A stretch of 64,000 nt of DNA from Yeosuana sp043876835 (GCF_043876835.1 NZ_JBAWJZ010000004.1:248001-312000); one strand, 5' to 3'; numbered from the stretch's first letter, positions 1-8,918 are shown. A program made the numbers and translations. Notes: generated by a model from the letters alone, not told the origin.

Positions 1-633
1 TAAATCAAATATTTGATTAGGCTTAATTTTTAAATAATGTTTTAAATACGATTTTGGAAATTTCTCATAACCTTTAATGATTATGTTGTTTAGGTTTCTT
101 TTTGCTGTTTCTGAATCTAATATTAAATCGGCCTTTAAAATACCATTGTTATCTGTTTGAATATTAGATAAACTTAATTTGGAAAATGGAAATCCTTTAT
201 TTGAGATTTCAGAGTTAATAATGTTTAAAGCGCTTTCTGTTTTTGTTATTGGCAATTCAAAATAGTTAGGATGTACTTTTTTTGAAACTGAGTTTAGTAT
301 AGATTTATAGAGATTAGATTTATCATAGTATATATATATGGTATGATATTTCTTTTTTAATTGAATTTTAACCAAATAGGATGAGTCATTTTCTTTTTCA
401 ATTTTTGAAGACTCGTTTTCAATATATCCAATTTTGAATAGTTTCTTTTGAACAGAATCTATTTCAGAGGATATTAACGAATAATTTTTATGACTTTTTG
501 AATACCCTATTGAATCAACTAACCTGCTTTCAATATCATCATTACCAAAAATTTTAAGTCTTAAATTTTGGCCAATTGCTTTACAAGAAAAAAGTAGGTA
601 TATAATTAATATTGTGATTGATGTTTTTTGCAC
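1..633 (-). CDS. POTRA-domain outer-membrane assembly protein (BamA/TamA-like), N-terminal part
   Basis: Open minus-strand frame that runs off the left edge of the window; 211 codons are visible. I choose the GTG at 633-631 because an in-frame TGA lies four codons upstream and no early ATG exists. The first 25 residues form a hydrophobic signal segment followed by a Cys (LLFSC), so it may be a Sec signal or a lipobox. Around residues 185-211 the pattern IIIKGYEKFPKSYLKHYLKIKP matches POTRA repeats of BamA/TamA proteins, in which such domains precede a C-terminal barrel. The barrel itself is outside the window. It is divergent from the ribosomal operon. Family assignment is by pattern only. 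Confidence 0.65.
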   Translation of the reverse strand, partial: MQKTSITILIIYLLFSCKAIGQNLRLKIFGNDDIESRLVDSIGYSKSHKNYSLISSEIDSVQKKLFKIGYIENESSKIEKENDSSYLVKIQLKKKYHTIYIYYDKSNLYKSILNSVSKKVHPNYFELPITKTESALNIINSEISNKGFPFSKLSLSNIQTDNNGILKADLILDSETAKRNLNNIIIKGYEKFPKSYLKHYLKIKPNQIFDL

Positions 634-940
634 AACTAATAATCAAGGTTAATACATCGTAAAACTAACGGAAAAAGAACATTTATTATATAGTGTATAA
701 ATTAATTTTTGAATTCAAATGAAATTATTGCTCTACCTTTTATTAAAAAAGATAAAATAATTAATAAAAACACAAATTTAAAGTGTTGAATACTAATCAA
801 AACGAGCTTATATTATAACTACTTTAAAAAAAATATGGTTATGTTGTGAAAATTAATCTTTTAGGGTTTGAAAAATACTTTTTTATTTCTACATTTGCAG
901 CCCTCTAAACAGAGGTAATTTAAATAAACATATAAATTAT
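634..940. other. Intergenic region between divergent POTRA gene and rpsL
   Basis: A 307-base, very AT-rich spacer without a credible gene. The only clear signal is the rpsL promoter at its right end (867-897). On the minus strand a weak TAACCTTG (one mismatch to TAnnTTTG) lies just before the GTG start of the POTRA gene. Confidence 0.6.
867..897 (+). promoter_or_regulatory. Promoter of the ribosomal protein superoperon
   Basis: TTTG at 867-870 and TACATTTG at 890-897, separated by 19 bases, match the Bacteroidota consensus TTTG-N17-23-TAnnTTTG. Transcription would start near 904, about 37 bases before rpsL. It is one of the best promoters in the window. Confidence 0.8.
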
Positions 941-1348
941 ATGCCAACAATTTCACAATTAGTACGAATAGGAAGAGCCAAAATAACCAAGAAGAGTAAA
1001 TCGGCTGCTTTAGATTCGTGTCCTCAAAGACGTGGAGTATGTACTCGTGTTTATACTACAACACCTAAAAAACCAAACTCAGCAATGCGTAAAGTTGCAA
1101 GGGTAAGGTTAACAAACGGTAATGAAGTAAACGCATACATTCCAGGAGAAGGACACAACCTACAAGAGCACTCGATAGTATTGGTTAGAGGTGGAAGAGT
1201 AAAAGATTTGCCAGGAGTTAGGTATCACATCGTTCGTGGAGCTTTAGACACAGCAGGTGTTGCAGGTAGAACACAACGTAGATCTAAGTATGGAGCAAAA
1301 CGTCCAAAACCAGGACAAGCCCCAGCAGCAACTGGTAAGAAAAAGTAA
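941..1348 (+). CDS. rpsL: 30S ribosomal protein uS12
   Basis: Small-subunit protein at the decoding centre, controlling tRNA selection accuracy. The 135-residue sequence carries the family signature TPKKPNSAMRK (about 41-51) and VKDLPGVRYH (about 87-96). Lysines are present at positions 43 and 88, where changes commonly give streptomycin resistance, so the visible allele is the sensitive form. The C-terminus is a Lys-rich tail. It is the first gene of the str part of the superoperon, directly behind the promoter at 867-897 and 23 bases before rpsG. The start has an A/T-rich leader without Shine-Dalgarno. Confidence 0.98.
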   Translation: MPTISQLVRIGRAKITKKSKSAALDSCPQRRGVCTRVYTTTPKKPNSAMRKVARVRLTNGNEVNAYIPGEGHNLQEHSIVLVRGGRVKDLPGVRYHIVRGALDTAGVAGRTQRRSKYGAKRPKPGQAPAATGKKK

Positions 1349-1371
1349 TTAAAATCTTTTAAAGAAAAGAC

Positions 1372-1848
1372 ATGAGAAAAAGACAAGCGAAAAAAAGACC
1401 GCTTTTACCAGATCCACGATTTAATGATCAGTTAGTAACACGTTTTGTTAACATGATGATGTGGGACGGTAAGAAGTCAGTAGCTTTTAAAGTATTCTAT
1501 GATGCAATGGATATTGTAGAAGCAAAAAAAGCTAGTGAAGAAAAAACAGCATTAGAAACTTGGAAAGATGCTTTATCAAATGTTATGCCTCACGTAGAAG
1601 TACGTAGTCGTAGAGTTGGTGGTGCAACATTCCAAATCCCAATGCAAATACGTCCAGACCGTAAAGTTTCTACGGCTATGAAATGGCTTATTAGCTATTC
1701 GCGTAAAAGAAATGAAAAATCAATGTCACAAAGACTTGCTTCAGAAATTTTAGCAGCAGCTAAAGAAGAAGGAGCAGCTGTTAAGAAAAGAGTTGACACT
1801 CATAAAATGGCAGAGGCAAACAAAGCGTTCTCTCACTTTAGATTTTAA
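1372..1848 (+). CDS. rpsG: 30S ribosomal protein uS7
   Basis: Primary 16S rRNA-binding protein that nucleates the 30S head and lines the E site. Its 158 residues are the normal length; the N-terminal basic segment (KKRPLLPDPRF) and the central VRSRRVGGATFQIP stretch that contacts rRNA are intact. It sits between rpsL and fusA, six bases before the fusA start. In E. coli S7 represses translation of the str operon; no equivalent target structure is obvious in the 23-base rpsL-rpsG spacer here. Confidence 0.98.
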   Translation: MRKRQAKKRPLLPDPRFNDQLVTRFVNMMMWDGKKSVAFKVFYDAMDIVEAKKASEEKTALETWKDALSNVMPHVEVRSRRVGGATFQIPMQIRPDRKVSTAMKWLISYSRKRNEKSMSQRLASEILAAAKEEGAAVKKRVDTHKMAEANKAFSHFRF

Positions 1849-1854
1849 TAGGAA

Positions 1855-3981
1855 ATGGCAAGAGATTTAAAATATACAAGAAATATAGGAATTGCGGCTC
1901 ACATTGATGCTGGTAAAACAACAACAACAGAGCGTGTTCTTTATTATACTGGAGTATCTCACAAAATAGGTGAAGTGCATGATGGTGCAGCAACTATGGA
2001 CTGGATGGAGCAAGAGCAAGAGCGTGGTATCACTATCACATCTGCTGCTACAACATGCGAATGGGTATTTCCAAGAGAAAATGGTGTTCCGACTGATGAT
2101 TCACATAGTTACCATTTTAATATTATTGACACTCCTGGTCACGTTGATTTTACGGTTGAAGTAAACCGTTCATTACGTGTATTAGATGGTTTAGTGTTTC
2201 TTTTTAGTGCAGTTGATGGTGTTGAGCCACAATCTGAAACTAACTGGAGATTAGCTGATAACTATAAAGTGCCAAGAATTGGTTTTGTGAATAAAATGGA
2301 CCGCCAAGGATCTGATTTCATGATGGTTAATAGACAGGTTAAAGAAATGTTGGGTTCTAATGCAGTGCCTATCGTTTTACCAATTGGTGAAGAAATTGAT
2401 TTTAAAGGTGTAGTAGATTTAGTAAAGAACAGAGCTATTATTTGGCATGATGAGACACAAGGATCTACTTTTGACATCATTGAAATTCCTGAAGAATTAA
2501 AAGCTGAAGCTAAACAATACAGGGCATTACTTATTGAAGAAGTTGCTGGATATGATGAAAATCTTCTTGAAAAATTCATGGAAGATGAAGATTCAATTAC
2601 AGAAGATGAAATTCATGCTGCTCTTAGAGCTGCAGTTATGGATATGTCAATTATCCCTATGATTTGTGGTTCTTCATTTAAAAATAAAGGAGTACAGTTC
2701 TTATTAGATGCTGTTTGTCGTTATTTGCCTTCTCCAATGGATAAAGAAGGTATTATAGGTACAAACCCAGATACTGAAAAAGAAGAAATCCGTAAGCCAA
2801 GTGTTAATGAGCCATTTGCTGCATTGGCATTTAAAATTGCTACCGATCCTTTTGTTGGTCGTTTAGCATTCTTCCGTGCTTATTCAGGTCGTTTAGACGC
2901 AGGTTCTTATGTGTTGAACAATCGTTCAGGAAATAAAGAACGTATTTCACGTATCTATCAGATGCACGCTAACAAACAAAATGCTATTGATTTTATTGAA
3001 GCAGGAGATATTGGTGCAGCTGTTGGATTTAAAGATATTAAAACAGGAGATACATTAACATCAGAAAAACATCCTATCGTTTTAGAAAGTATGAATTTCC
3101 CTGATCCAGTAATTGGTATCGCTATTGAGCCTAAAACTAAGGCTGATGTAGATAAGTTAGGAATGTCATTAGCTAAATTAGCTGAAGAAGATCCAACTTT
3201 CCAAGTGCGTACTGATGAGGCTAGTGGTCAAACTATTATATCAGGTATGGGTGAGCTTCACTTAGATATTATTGTAGACCGTTTAAGACGTGAGTTTAAG
3301 GTTGAAGTAAATCAAGGAAAACCACAAGTTGAATACAAAGAGGCTATTACAAAACTTGCACAACATAGAGAAGTTTACAAAAAACAATCTGGTGGACGTG
3401 GTAAATTTGCTGATATTGTTTTCAAACTTGAACCAGCTAGTGAAGGAAAAGTAGGTTTAGAATTCGTTAATGAAGTAAAAGGTGGTAACGTTCCTAAAGA
3501 ATATATCCCTTCTGTTGAAAAAGGATTCAGACAAGCTATGGCTAATGGTCCATTAGCAGGATTCGAGGTTGATGCTATGAAAGTTACGCTTTTAGATGGG
3601 TCTTTCCATGCGGTGGATTCGGATGCACTATCTTTTGAATTGGCTGCTAAATTAGGTTTCAAAGCAGTTGCAAAACAAGCTGGAGCAGTAATTTTAGAAC
3701 CAATCATGAAACTTGAAGTTATTACTCCTGAAGAAAATATGGGTGATATAGTAGGTGACTTAAACCGTCGTCGTGGTCAAGTTAATGATATGGGAGATAG
3801 AGCAGGTGCAAAAACTATTAAAGCTGAAGTGCCACTTTCTGAAATGTTTGGTTATGTAACTACATTAAGAACATTATCTTCTGGTCGTGCAACATCAACT
3901 ATGGAATTTTCACATTATGCTGAAACACCTTCAAATATTTCTGAAGAGGTTATAAAAGAAGCAAAAGGTTTACAATCATAA
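1855..3981 (+). CDS. fusA: Elongation factor G
   Basis: GTPase that drives translocation of tRNA-mRNA on the ribosome. It has 708 residues. The G1 P-loop AHIDAGKTT lies at about 15-23, G3 is DTPGHVDF and G4 is NKMDR, followed by EF-G domains II-V, which include the GGRGKFADI stretch in domain IV. The sequence looks like a complete, canonical translocation factor. Position in the str cluster (rpsL-rpsG-fusA) is standard, but tuf does not follow; rpsJ follows after 12 bases, so str and S10 operons are fused here. Confidence 0.97.
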   Translation: MARDLKYTRNIGIAAHIDAGKTTTTERVLYYTGVSHKIGEVHDGAATMDWMEQEQERGITITSAATTCEWVFPRENGVPTDDSHSYHFNIIDTPGHVDFTVEVNRSLRVLDGLVFLFSAVDGVEPQSETNWRLADNYKVPRIGFVNKMDRQGSDFMMVNRQVKEMLGSNAVPIVLPIGEEIDFKGVVDLVKNRAIIWHDETQGSTFDIIEIPEELKAEAKQYRALLIEEVAGYDENLLEKFMEDEDSITEDEIHAALRAAVMDMSIIPMICGSSFKNKGVQFLLDAVCRYLPSPMDKEGIIGTNPDTEKEEIRKPSVNEPFAALAFKIATDPFVGRLAFFRAYSGRLDAGSYVLNNRSGNKERISRIYQMHANKQNAIDFIEAGDIGAAVGFKDIKTGDTLTSEKHPIVLESMNFPDPVIGIAIEPKTKADVDKLGMSLAKLAEEDPTFQVRTDEASGQTIISGMGELHLDIIVDRLRREFKVEVNQGKPQVEYKEAITKLAQHREVYKKQSGGRGKFADIVFKLEPASEGKVGLEFVNEVKGGNVPKEYIPSVEKGFRQAMANGPLAGFEVDAMKVTLLDGSFHAVDSDALSFELAAKLGFKAVAKQAGAVILEPIMKLEVITPEENMGDIVGDLNRRRGQVNDMGDRAGAKTIKAEVPLSEMFGYVTTLRTLSSGRATSTMEFSHYAETPSNISEEVIKEAKGLQS

Positions 3982-3993
3982 AAAGTTAAGAAA

Positions 3994-4299
3994 ATGAGTC
4001 AAAAAATCAGAATAAAATTAAAGTCTTACGATCATAACTTAGTAGACAAGTCTGCCGATAAGATTGTAAAAACTGTAAAAAGTACAGGTGCAGTTGTAAC
4101 GGGTCCAATTCCATTACCAACTCACAAGAAAATTTTCACAGTATTGCGTTCTCCGCACGTAAATAAAAAAGCAAGAGAACAATTTCAATTAAGTTCTTAC
4201 AAAAGACTTCTTGATATTTATAGCTCTTCATCAAAAACAATTGATGCTTTGATGAAACTAGAATTACCAAGTGGTGTAGAAGTAGAAATTAAAGTATAG
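3994..4299 (+). CDS. rpsJ: 30S ribosomal protein uS10 (NusE)
   Basis: 30S head protein that also acts as NusE in transcription antitermination and transcription-translation coupling through NusG. The 101 residues are full length, with the conserved TGPIPLPTHKKIFTVLRSPHVNKKAREQ loop region split across about residues 35-62. It follows fusA by 12 bases. Unusually, 138 noncoding bases with a terminator-like hairpin separate it from rplC, whereas other neighbouring genes in the block are mostly 0-25 bases apart. Confidence 0.98.
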   Translation: MSQKIRIKLKSYDHNLVDKSADKIVKTVKSTGAVVTGPIPLPTHKKIFTVLRSPHVNKKAREQFQLSSYKRLLDIYSSSSKTIDALMKLELPSGVEVEIKV

Positions 4300-4437
4300 T
4301 TAATACAACAAGGTAATTTCCTTGGAAACATGTCCTAAGCTGCGAGCGAAGGAAAAACGGTAAAAATACATTCAGGGTTGAACGTATTTCGACCCTGAAT
4401 TTTTTAAATAAGTAAGTAATAAATTAAATAAATAATT
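4300..4437 (+). promoter_or_regulatory. Structured rpsJ-rplC spacer, possible r-protein attenuator leader
   Basis: A 138-base noncoding stretch inside the S10 gene block. It contains a small hairpin (CAAGG at 4309-4313 with CCTTG at 4320-4324), a G/C-richer segment around 4333-4360 and then the strong terminator-like hairpin at 4371-4405. The layout resembles a leader that decides termination or read-through before rplC-rplD. No internal TAnnTTTG promoter was recognised between the hairpin and rplC. Confidence 0.55.
4371..4405 (+). terminator. Intrinsic terminator-like hairpin between rpsJ and rplC
   Basis: TTCAGGGTTGAA (4371-4382) pairs with TTCGACCCTGAA (4388-4399): 12 base pairs with a single G-T wobble and a 5-base loop, followed directly by six T (4400-4405). 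This is as good as the terminators at ends of operons in this window, yet it lies within an essential operon. Confidence 0.75.
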
Positions 4438-5055
4438 ATGTCTGGGTTAATTGGAAAAAAAATCGGTATGACCAGCATTTTCGACAGTAACGGGAAAAAC
4501 ATTCCTTGTACAGTAATCGAAGCTGGACCATGTATCGTTACCCAAGTCAGAACTGAAGAAATTGATGGCTACAAAGCTGTTCAATTAGGTTTCGATGACG
4601 CGACAGAAAAAAGTGCTACTAAAGCTGATCAAGGTCACGCTAAAAAAGCAGGAACTTCTGTTAAACGCAAAATCGTAGAATTTCAAGGTTTTGATAAGGA
4701 GTACAAGTTAGGTGATGCAATCACCGTTGAGCACTTTTTAGAAGGTGAATTTGTTGATGTATCAGGTATATCAAAAGGAAAAGGTTTTCAAGGCGTTGTA
4801 AAACGTCATGGTTTCGGTGGTGTAGGTCAAGCTACTCACGGTCAGCATAACCGTTTAAGAGCACCAGGTTCTGTAGGAGCTTCTTCTTACCCTTCAAGAG
4901 TATTCAAAGGAATGCGTATGGCAGGAAGAATGGGTGGAGAAAAAGTAAAAGTTGAAAATTTAAGAGTTTTAAAAGTAGTTGCTGAAAAGAACTTACTTGT
5001 TGTTAAAGGTTGTGTGCCTGGGCATAAAAACGCTTATGTAATTATTAGAAAATAA
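4438..5055 (+). CDS. rplC: 50S ribosomal protein uL3
   Basis: Early-assembly 50S protein whose extended loop reaches the peptidyl transferase centre. The 205-residue product starts MSGLIGKKIGMTSIF, typical of uL3, and has the conserved KGFQGVVKRHGFGG and HGQHNRLRAPGSVG segments (about 117-145) of the central loop. It is the first gene after the terminator-like hairpin at 4371-4405. The stop codon overlaps the rplD start in a TAATG, which suggests translational coupling. Confidence 0.98.
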   Translation: MSGLIGKKIGMTSIFDSNGKNIPCTVIEAGPCIVTQVRTEEIDGYKAVQLGFDDATEKSATKADQGHAKKAGTSVKRKIVEFQGFDKEYKLGDAITVEHFLEGEFVDVSGISKGKGFQGVVKRHGFGGVGQATHGQHNRLRAPGSVGASSYPSRVFKGMRMAGRMGGEKVKVENLRVLKVVAEKNLLVVKGCVPGHKNAYVIIRK

Positions 5056-5684
5056 TGAAAGTAGCAGTTTTAGATATAAACGGAAAAGACACAGGAAGAA
5101 AAGCAGAGCTTTCTCAAGATGTGTTTGCTATTGAGCCTAATAATCACGCTGTATATTTGGATGTTAAACAATATTTAGCAAATCAAAGACAAGGAACTCA
5201 TAAATCTAAAGAAAGAAATGAGATTTCTGGAAGTACACGTAAGATTAAAAAACAAAAAGGAACTGGTACAGCAAGAGCAGGTAGCATTAAGTCTGGAGTT
5301 TTTAAAGGAGGAGGTCGCATGTTCGGTCCAAGACCAAGAAGCTACAGTTTTAAACTTAACAAAAGCTTAAAGCGTTTAGCGCGTAAATCAGCCTTAAGTA
5401 TTAAAGCAGGAGAAAAGTCAATCGTAGTATTAGAAGACTTTAATTTTGATGCTCCAAAAACCCAAAATTTTACTGCGGTTTTAAAAGCTTTAAACTTAGA
5501 AAACAAAAAATCTCTCTTTGTGTTGGGAGCGTCAAATAATAATGTATATTTGTCGTCACGCAATTTAAAAGGGTCTGAAGTCATAACTAATTCAGAATTA
5601 AGCACTTACAAGATTTTAAATGCAAATCAAATTGTGCTTTTAGAGAGCTCTTTAGAAGGAATTGAATCGAATTTAAGTAAATAA
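5055..5684 (+). CDS. rplD: 50S ribosomal protein uL4
   Basis: 50S protein whose loop lines the exit-tunnel constriction; in E. coli it is the autogenous repressor of the S10 operon. The 209 residues include the conserved loop KQKGTGTARAGS and GGGRMFGPRPRSY region (about 65-95). It overlaps rplC by one base (TAATG). If an L4-dependent attenuator exists here, the spacer upstream of rplC is the natural candidate target, because the usual site upstream of rpsJ is occupied by fusA. Confidence 0.97.
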   Translation: MKVAVLDINGKDTGRKAELSQDVFAIEPNNHAVYLDVKQYLANQRQGTHKSKERNEISGSTRKIKKQKGTGTARAGSIKSGVFKGGGRMFGPRPRSYSFKLNKSLKRLARKSALSIKAGEKSIVVLEDFNFDAPKTQNFTAVLKALNLENKKSLFVLGASNNNVYLSSRNLKGSEVITNSELSTYKILNANQIVLLESSLEGIESNLSK

Positions 5685-5691
5685 GAAACAG

Positions 5692-5982
5692 ATGAGTATC
5701 TTAATTAAACCTATAATCACAGAAAAAGCGACAGCTAATAGCGAAGTTAATAACTGCTATTCTTTCGCAGTTGATACAAAGGCGAACAAGGTGGAAATTA
5801 AAAAAGCAGTTGAGGCTGCTTATGGTGTTTCTGTTGAAAAAGTTCGTACTATAAATGTCCGTCCAGAAAGAAGAACCCGTTACACAAAAACAGGTATTCA
5901 ACATGGTAAAACAAATGCTGTTAAAAAGGCAATTGTACAACTGGCGGAAGGTGAAATGATTGATTTATACAGTAACATGTAA
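5692..5982 (+). CDS. rplW: 50S ribosomal protein uL23
   Basis: Tunnel-exit protein that docks signal recognition particle and trigger factor. The 96-residue product has the family start ILIKPIITEKAT and the central VEIKKAVEAAYGVSVEKVRTI helix-strand region. It lies seven bases after rplD and ten before rplB in the standard S10 order. Confidence 0.97.
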   Translation: MSILIKPIITEKATANSEVNNCYSFAVDTKANKVEIKKAVEAAYGVSVEKVRTINVRPERRTRYTKTGIQHGKTNAVKKAIVQLAEGEMIDLYSNM

Positions 5983-5992
5983 TTAAAGACTA

Positions 5993-6817
5993 ATGTCAGT
6001 AAGAAAATTAAAACCAATCACACCAGGACAGCGATTTAGAGTAGTAAATGGATTTGACGCCATCACTACTGATAAGCCGGAGAAAAGTTTAATTGCTCCG
6101 CATAAAAAGTCTGGTGGTAGAAACAGTCAAGGAAAAATGACCATGCGCTACATAGGTGGTGGTCATAAAAAGAAGTATCGTATCATTGATTTCAAAAGAA
6201 ACAAAGCAGGAATTCCTGCTGAAGTTAAATCAATTGAATACGATCCAAACAGAACAGCTTTTATCGCATTATTAAATTATCAAGACGGCGAAAAAAGATA
6301 TATCATTGCTCAAAACGGTTTACAAGTAGGTCAAACTGTAGTTTCAGGAGAAAATATTGCTCCAGAAATTGGAAACGCAATGCCTTTAAGTCAAATTCCT
6401 TTAGGAACTATTATTTCTTGTGTAGAGTTAAGACCGGGCCAAGGAGCTATTATGGCTCGTAGTGCTGGAGCTTTTGCTCAATTAATGGCAAGAGATGGTA
6501 AATTTGCAACAATCAAATTGCCTTCTGGTGAAACAAGATTGATACTTGTTAATTGTTTAGCTACTATTGGAGTTGTTTCAAACTCAGATCATCAATTGTT
6601 AGTATCTGGTAAAGCAGGTAGAACAAGATGGTTAGGTAGAAGACCAAGAACTAGAGCAGTAGTAATGAACCCAGTTGACCATCCAATGGGTGGTGGTGAA
6701 GGTAAATCTTCAGGAGGACATCCACGTTCTAGAAATGGTATCCCAGCTAAAGGATATAGAACTCGTTCTAAAAAGAATGCAAGTAATAAATATATTGTAG
6801 AACGTAGAAAGAAATAA
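5993..6817 (+). CDS. rplB: 50S ribosomal protein uL2
   Basis: Core 50S protein needed for subunit association and peptidyl transfer. The 274 residues are full length and contain the SGGRNSQGKMTMRYIGGGHKK start region and the hallmark HPMGGGEGKSSGGHPRS motif near residues 222-238, including the His of the conserved Gly-rich segment. It is followed after three bases by rpsS. Confidence 0.98.
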   Translation: MSVRKLKPITPGQRFRVVNGFDAITTDKPEKSLIAPHKKSGGRNSQGKMTMRYIGGGHKKKYRIIDFKRNKAGIPAEVKSIEYDPNRTAFIALLNYQDGEKRYIIAQNGLQVGQTVVSGENIAPEIGNAMPLSQIPLGTIISCVELRPGQGAIMARSAGAFAQLMARDGKFATIKLPSGETRLILVNCLATIGVVSNSDHQLLVSGKAGRTRWLGRRPRTRAVVMNPVDHPMGGGEGKSSGGHPRSRNGIPAKGYRTRSKKNASNKYIVERRKK

Positions 6818-6820
6818 GAC

Positions 6821-7099
6821 ATGGCAAGATCATTAAAAAAAGGACCTTACGTTCATTATAAATTAGAGAAAAAAGTAGCTGTAAATGTTGAAGCTAACAA
6901 AAAAACAGTCATCAAAACCTGGTCTAGAGCTAGTATGATTACTCCAGATTTTGTTGGACAAACAATAGCTGTTCACAATGGACGTCAATTTGTACCAGTG
7001 TATGTAACTGAAAACATGGTAGGTCATAAATTAGGAGAGTTTTCACCAACAAGATCATTTAGAGGTCATGCAGGTGCTAAAAATAAAGGTAAAAAATAG
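6821..7099 (+). CDS. rpsS: 30S ribosomal protein uS19
   Basis: 30S head protein that contacts the A-site finger and complexes with uS13. The 92 residues begin MARSLKKGPYV, the family signature, and include the VGHKLGEFSPTRSFRGH motif at about 67-83. Standard place between rplB and rplV, with six bases to the next start. Confidence 0.98.
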   Translation: MARSLKKGPYVHYKLEKKVAVNVEANKKTVIKTWSRASMITPDFVGQTIAVHNGRQFVPVYVTENMVGHKLGEFSPTRSFRGHAGAKNKGKK

Positions 7100-7105
7100 T
7101 AAGCA

Positions 7106-7513
7106 ATGGGAAGTCGTAAAAAACAAATGGCAGACACTATTAAGGAAGAGAAAAAGCAAGTTGCTTTTGCTAAACTTAACAATTGTCCTACATCACCAAG
7201 AAAAATGCGTTTAGTAGCCGATTTAGTAAGAGGTGAACGCGTAGAAAAAGCGCTTAGTATTTTGAAATTCAATCAAAAAGAAGCTTCTAGTAAATTAGAG
7301 AAATTGTTGTTATCAGCAATTGCTAACTGGCAATCTAAAAACGAAGAAGCAAGTATTGAAGATGCTGAATTAATAGTAACAGAGATTAGAGTTGACGGTG
7401 GCGCAATGTTAAAAAGATTACGTCCAGCACCTCAAGGTCGCGCACACAGAATTAGAAAACGTTCTAACCACGTAACATTGGTAGTTGGAGCTAACAATAA
7501 CACACAAAGCTAA
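7106..7513 (+). CDS. rplV: 50S ribosomal protein uL22
   Basis: Exit-tunnel protein whose beta-hairpin lines the tunnel wall. The 135-residue form begins MGSRKKQMADTIKEEKK, an N-terminal extension typical of Flavobacteriaceae, ahead of the core LNNCPTSPRKMRLVADLVRG. The hairpin region MLKRLRPAPQGRAHRIRKR is present at about 102-120. An internal Met at residue 8 could also serve as start. Confidence 0.97.
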   Translation: MGSRKKQMADTIKEEKKQVAFAKLNNCPTSPRKMRLVADLVRGERVEKALSILKFNQKEASSKLEKLLLSAIANWQSKNEEASIEDAELIVTEIRVDGGAMLKRLRPAPQGRAHRIRKRSNHVTLVVGANNNTQS

Positions 7514-7522
7514 GATAGAAGT

Positions 7523-8260
7523 ATGGGACAAAAAACAAATCCAATCGGAAATCGCTTAGGTATTATCAGAGGATGGGAATCTAACTGGTACGGAGGTAAT
7601 GATTATGGAGATAAGCTTGCCGAAGACGATAAAATTAGAAAATACGTACACGTACGTTTATCTAAAGCTAGTGTATCAAGAGTAATTATTGAAAGAACTT
7701 TAAAGCTTGTAACCGTTACTATCACAACGGCTCGCCCAGGTATCATTATTGGTAAAGGCGGTCAAGAGGTAGACAAGTTAAAAGAAGAACTTAAAAAAAT
7801 TACCGGTAAAGAAGTTCAGATTAACATTTTTGAAATTAAAAGACCTGAACTAGACGCATTTTTAGTAGCATCAAGTATCGCTCGTCAAATTGAAAACAGA
7901 ATTTCATACAGACGTGCAATAAAAATGGCAATTGCAGCTACTATGCGTATGAATGCAGAAGGAATAAAAGTTCAAATTAGTGGCCGTTTAAATGGTGCTG
8001 AAATGGCACGTAGTGAACACTACAAAGAAGGACGTATTCCATTATCAACCTTTAGAGCCGATATTGACTATGCTTTAGTTGAAGCGCACACTACTTATGG
8101 TAGATTGGGTGTAAAAGTATGGATCATGAAAGGTGAAGTATACGGAAAAAGAGAACTTTCTCCACTTGTTGGAATGACCAAGAAGCAAGGAAAAAGTGGA
8201 GCAACATCAAATGCAGGTCGTCCTGCAAATGGTCCCGCTAAACCTCGTCGTAGAAAGTAA
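7523..8260 (+). CDS. rpsC: 30S ribosomal protein uS3
   Basis: 30S head/entry-channel protein with mRNA helicase role. 245 residues. The KH domain is marked by GIIIGKGGQE (about 72-81) and the C-terminal domain by the GRLNGAEMARSE segment. The C-terminus is extended by a Lys/Arg/Gly-rich tail. It follows rplV by nine bases. Confidence 0.98.
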   Translation: MGQKTNPIGNRLGIIRGWESNWYGGNDYGDKLAEDDKIRKYVHVRLSKASVSRVIIERTLKLVTVTITTARPGIIIGKGGQEVDKLKEELKKITGKEVQINIFEIKRPELDAFLVASSIARQIENRISYRRAIKMAIAATMRMNAEGIKVQISGRLNGAEMARSEHYKEGRIPLSTFRADIDYALVEAHTTYGRLGVKVWIMKGEVYGKRELSPLVGMTKKQGKSGATSNAGRPANGPAKPRRRK

Positions 8261-8281
8261 TTTTTTATAAAGTAAAGAAAA

Positions 8282-8701
8282 ATGTTACAGCCTAAAAGAA
8301 CAAAATTTCGTAAAATGCAAACAGGACGTATGAAGGGGATCTCTCAAAGAGGGCATCAACTTTCAAACGGTACTTTTGGTATAAAATCGATCGATTCAAG
8401 TTTTTTAACATCACGTCAAATAGAAGCTGCGCGTATTGCTGCTACACGTTACATGAAAAGAGAAGGGCAACTTTGGATTAAAATATTTCCAGATAAGCCA
8501 ATTACAAAGAAACCTCTTGAAGTACGTATGGGTAAAGGTAAAGGTGCCGTTGAATATTGGGTAGCTGTTGTAAAACCAGGAAGAATTTTATTTGAAGTTG
8601 GAGGAGTGCCTTTAGATATCGCAAAAGAAGCGTTACGTTTGGCTGCACAAAAACTTCCTGTTAAAACTAAGTTTTTAATCGCTAGAGATTACGAAGCATA
8701 A
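8282..8701 (+). CDS. rplP: 50S ribosomal protein uL16
   Basis: 50S protein that organises the A-site region and central protuberance. It is 139 residues long and begins MLQPKRTKFRKMQTGRMKG. The conserved FPDKPITKKPLEVRMGKGKG segment is seen at about 63-82. It follows rpsC by 21 bases and precedes rpmC by 13. Confidence 0.98.
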   Translation: MLQPKRTKFRKMQTGRMKGISQRGHQLSNGTFGIKSIDSSFLTSRQIEAARIAATRYMKREGQLWIKIFPDKPITKKPLEVRMGKGKGAVEYWVAVVKPGRILFEVGGVPLDIAKEALRLAAQKLPVKTKFLIARDYEA

Positions 8702-8714
8702 TTTATTTGATATC

Positions 8715-8906
8715 ATGAAACAATCAGAGATTAAAGAATTATCTGTAACTGAGTTACAAGAGAAACTTAGTGAAACAAAAAAGAGTTATTCAGACCTAAA
8801 ATTAGCTCATGCAATATCTCCTTTAGAAAATCCAATTCAGTTACGTAATGTAAGACGTACTGTAGCTAGAATTGCGACAGAATTAACTAAAAGAGAATTA
8901 CAATAA
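8715..8906 (+). CDS. rpmC: 50S ribosomal protein uL29
   Basis: Small helical-hairpin protein at the tunnel exit. At 63 residues it is normal for the family. It starts MKQSEIKELSVTEL and carries the NPIQLRNVRRTVARIAT signature in the second helix. Standard S10 order between rplP and rpsQ. Confidence 0.96.
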   Translation: MKQSEIKELSVTELQEKLSETKKSYSDLKLAHAISPLENPIQLRNVRRTVARIATELTKRELQ

Positions 8907-8918
8907 TTCTGCTATAAG

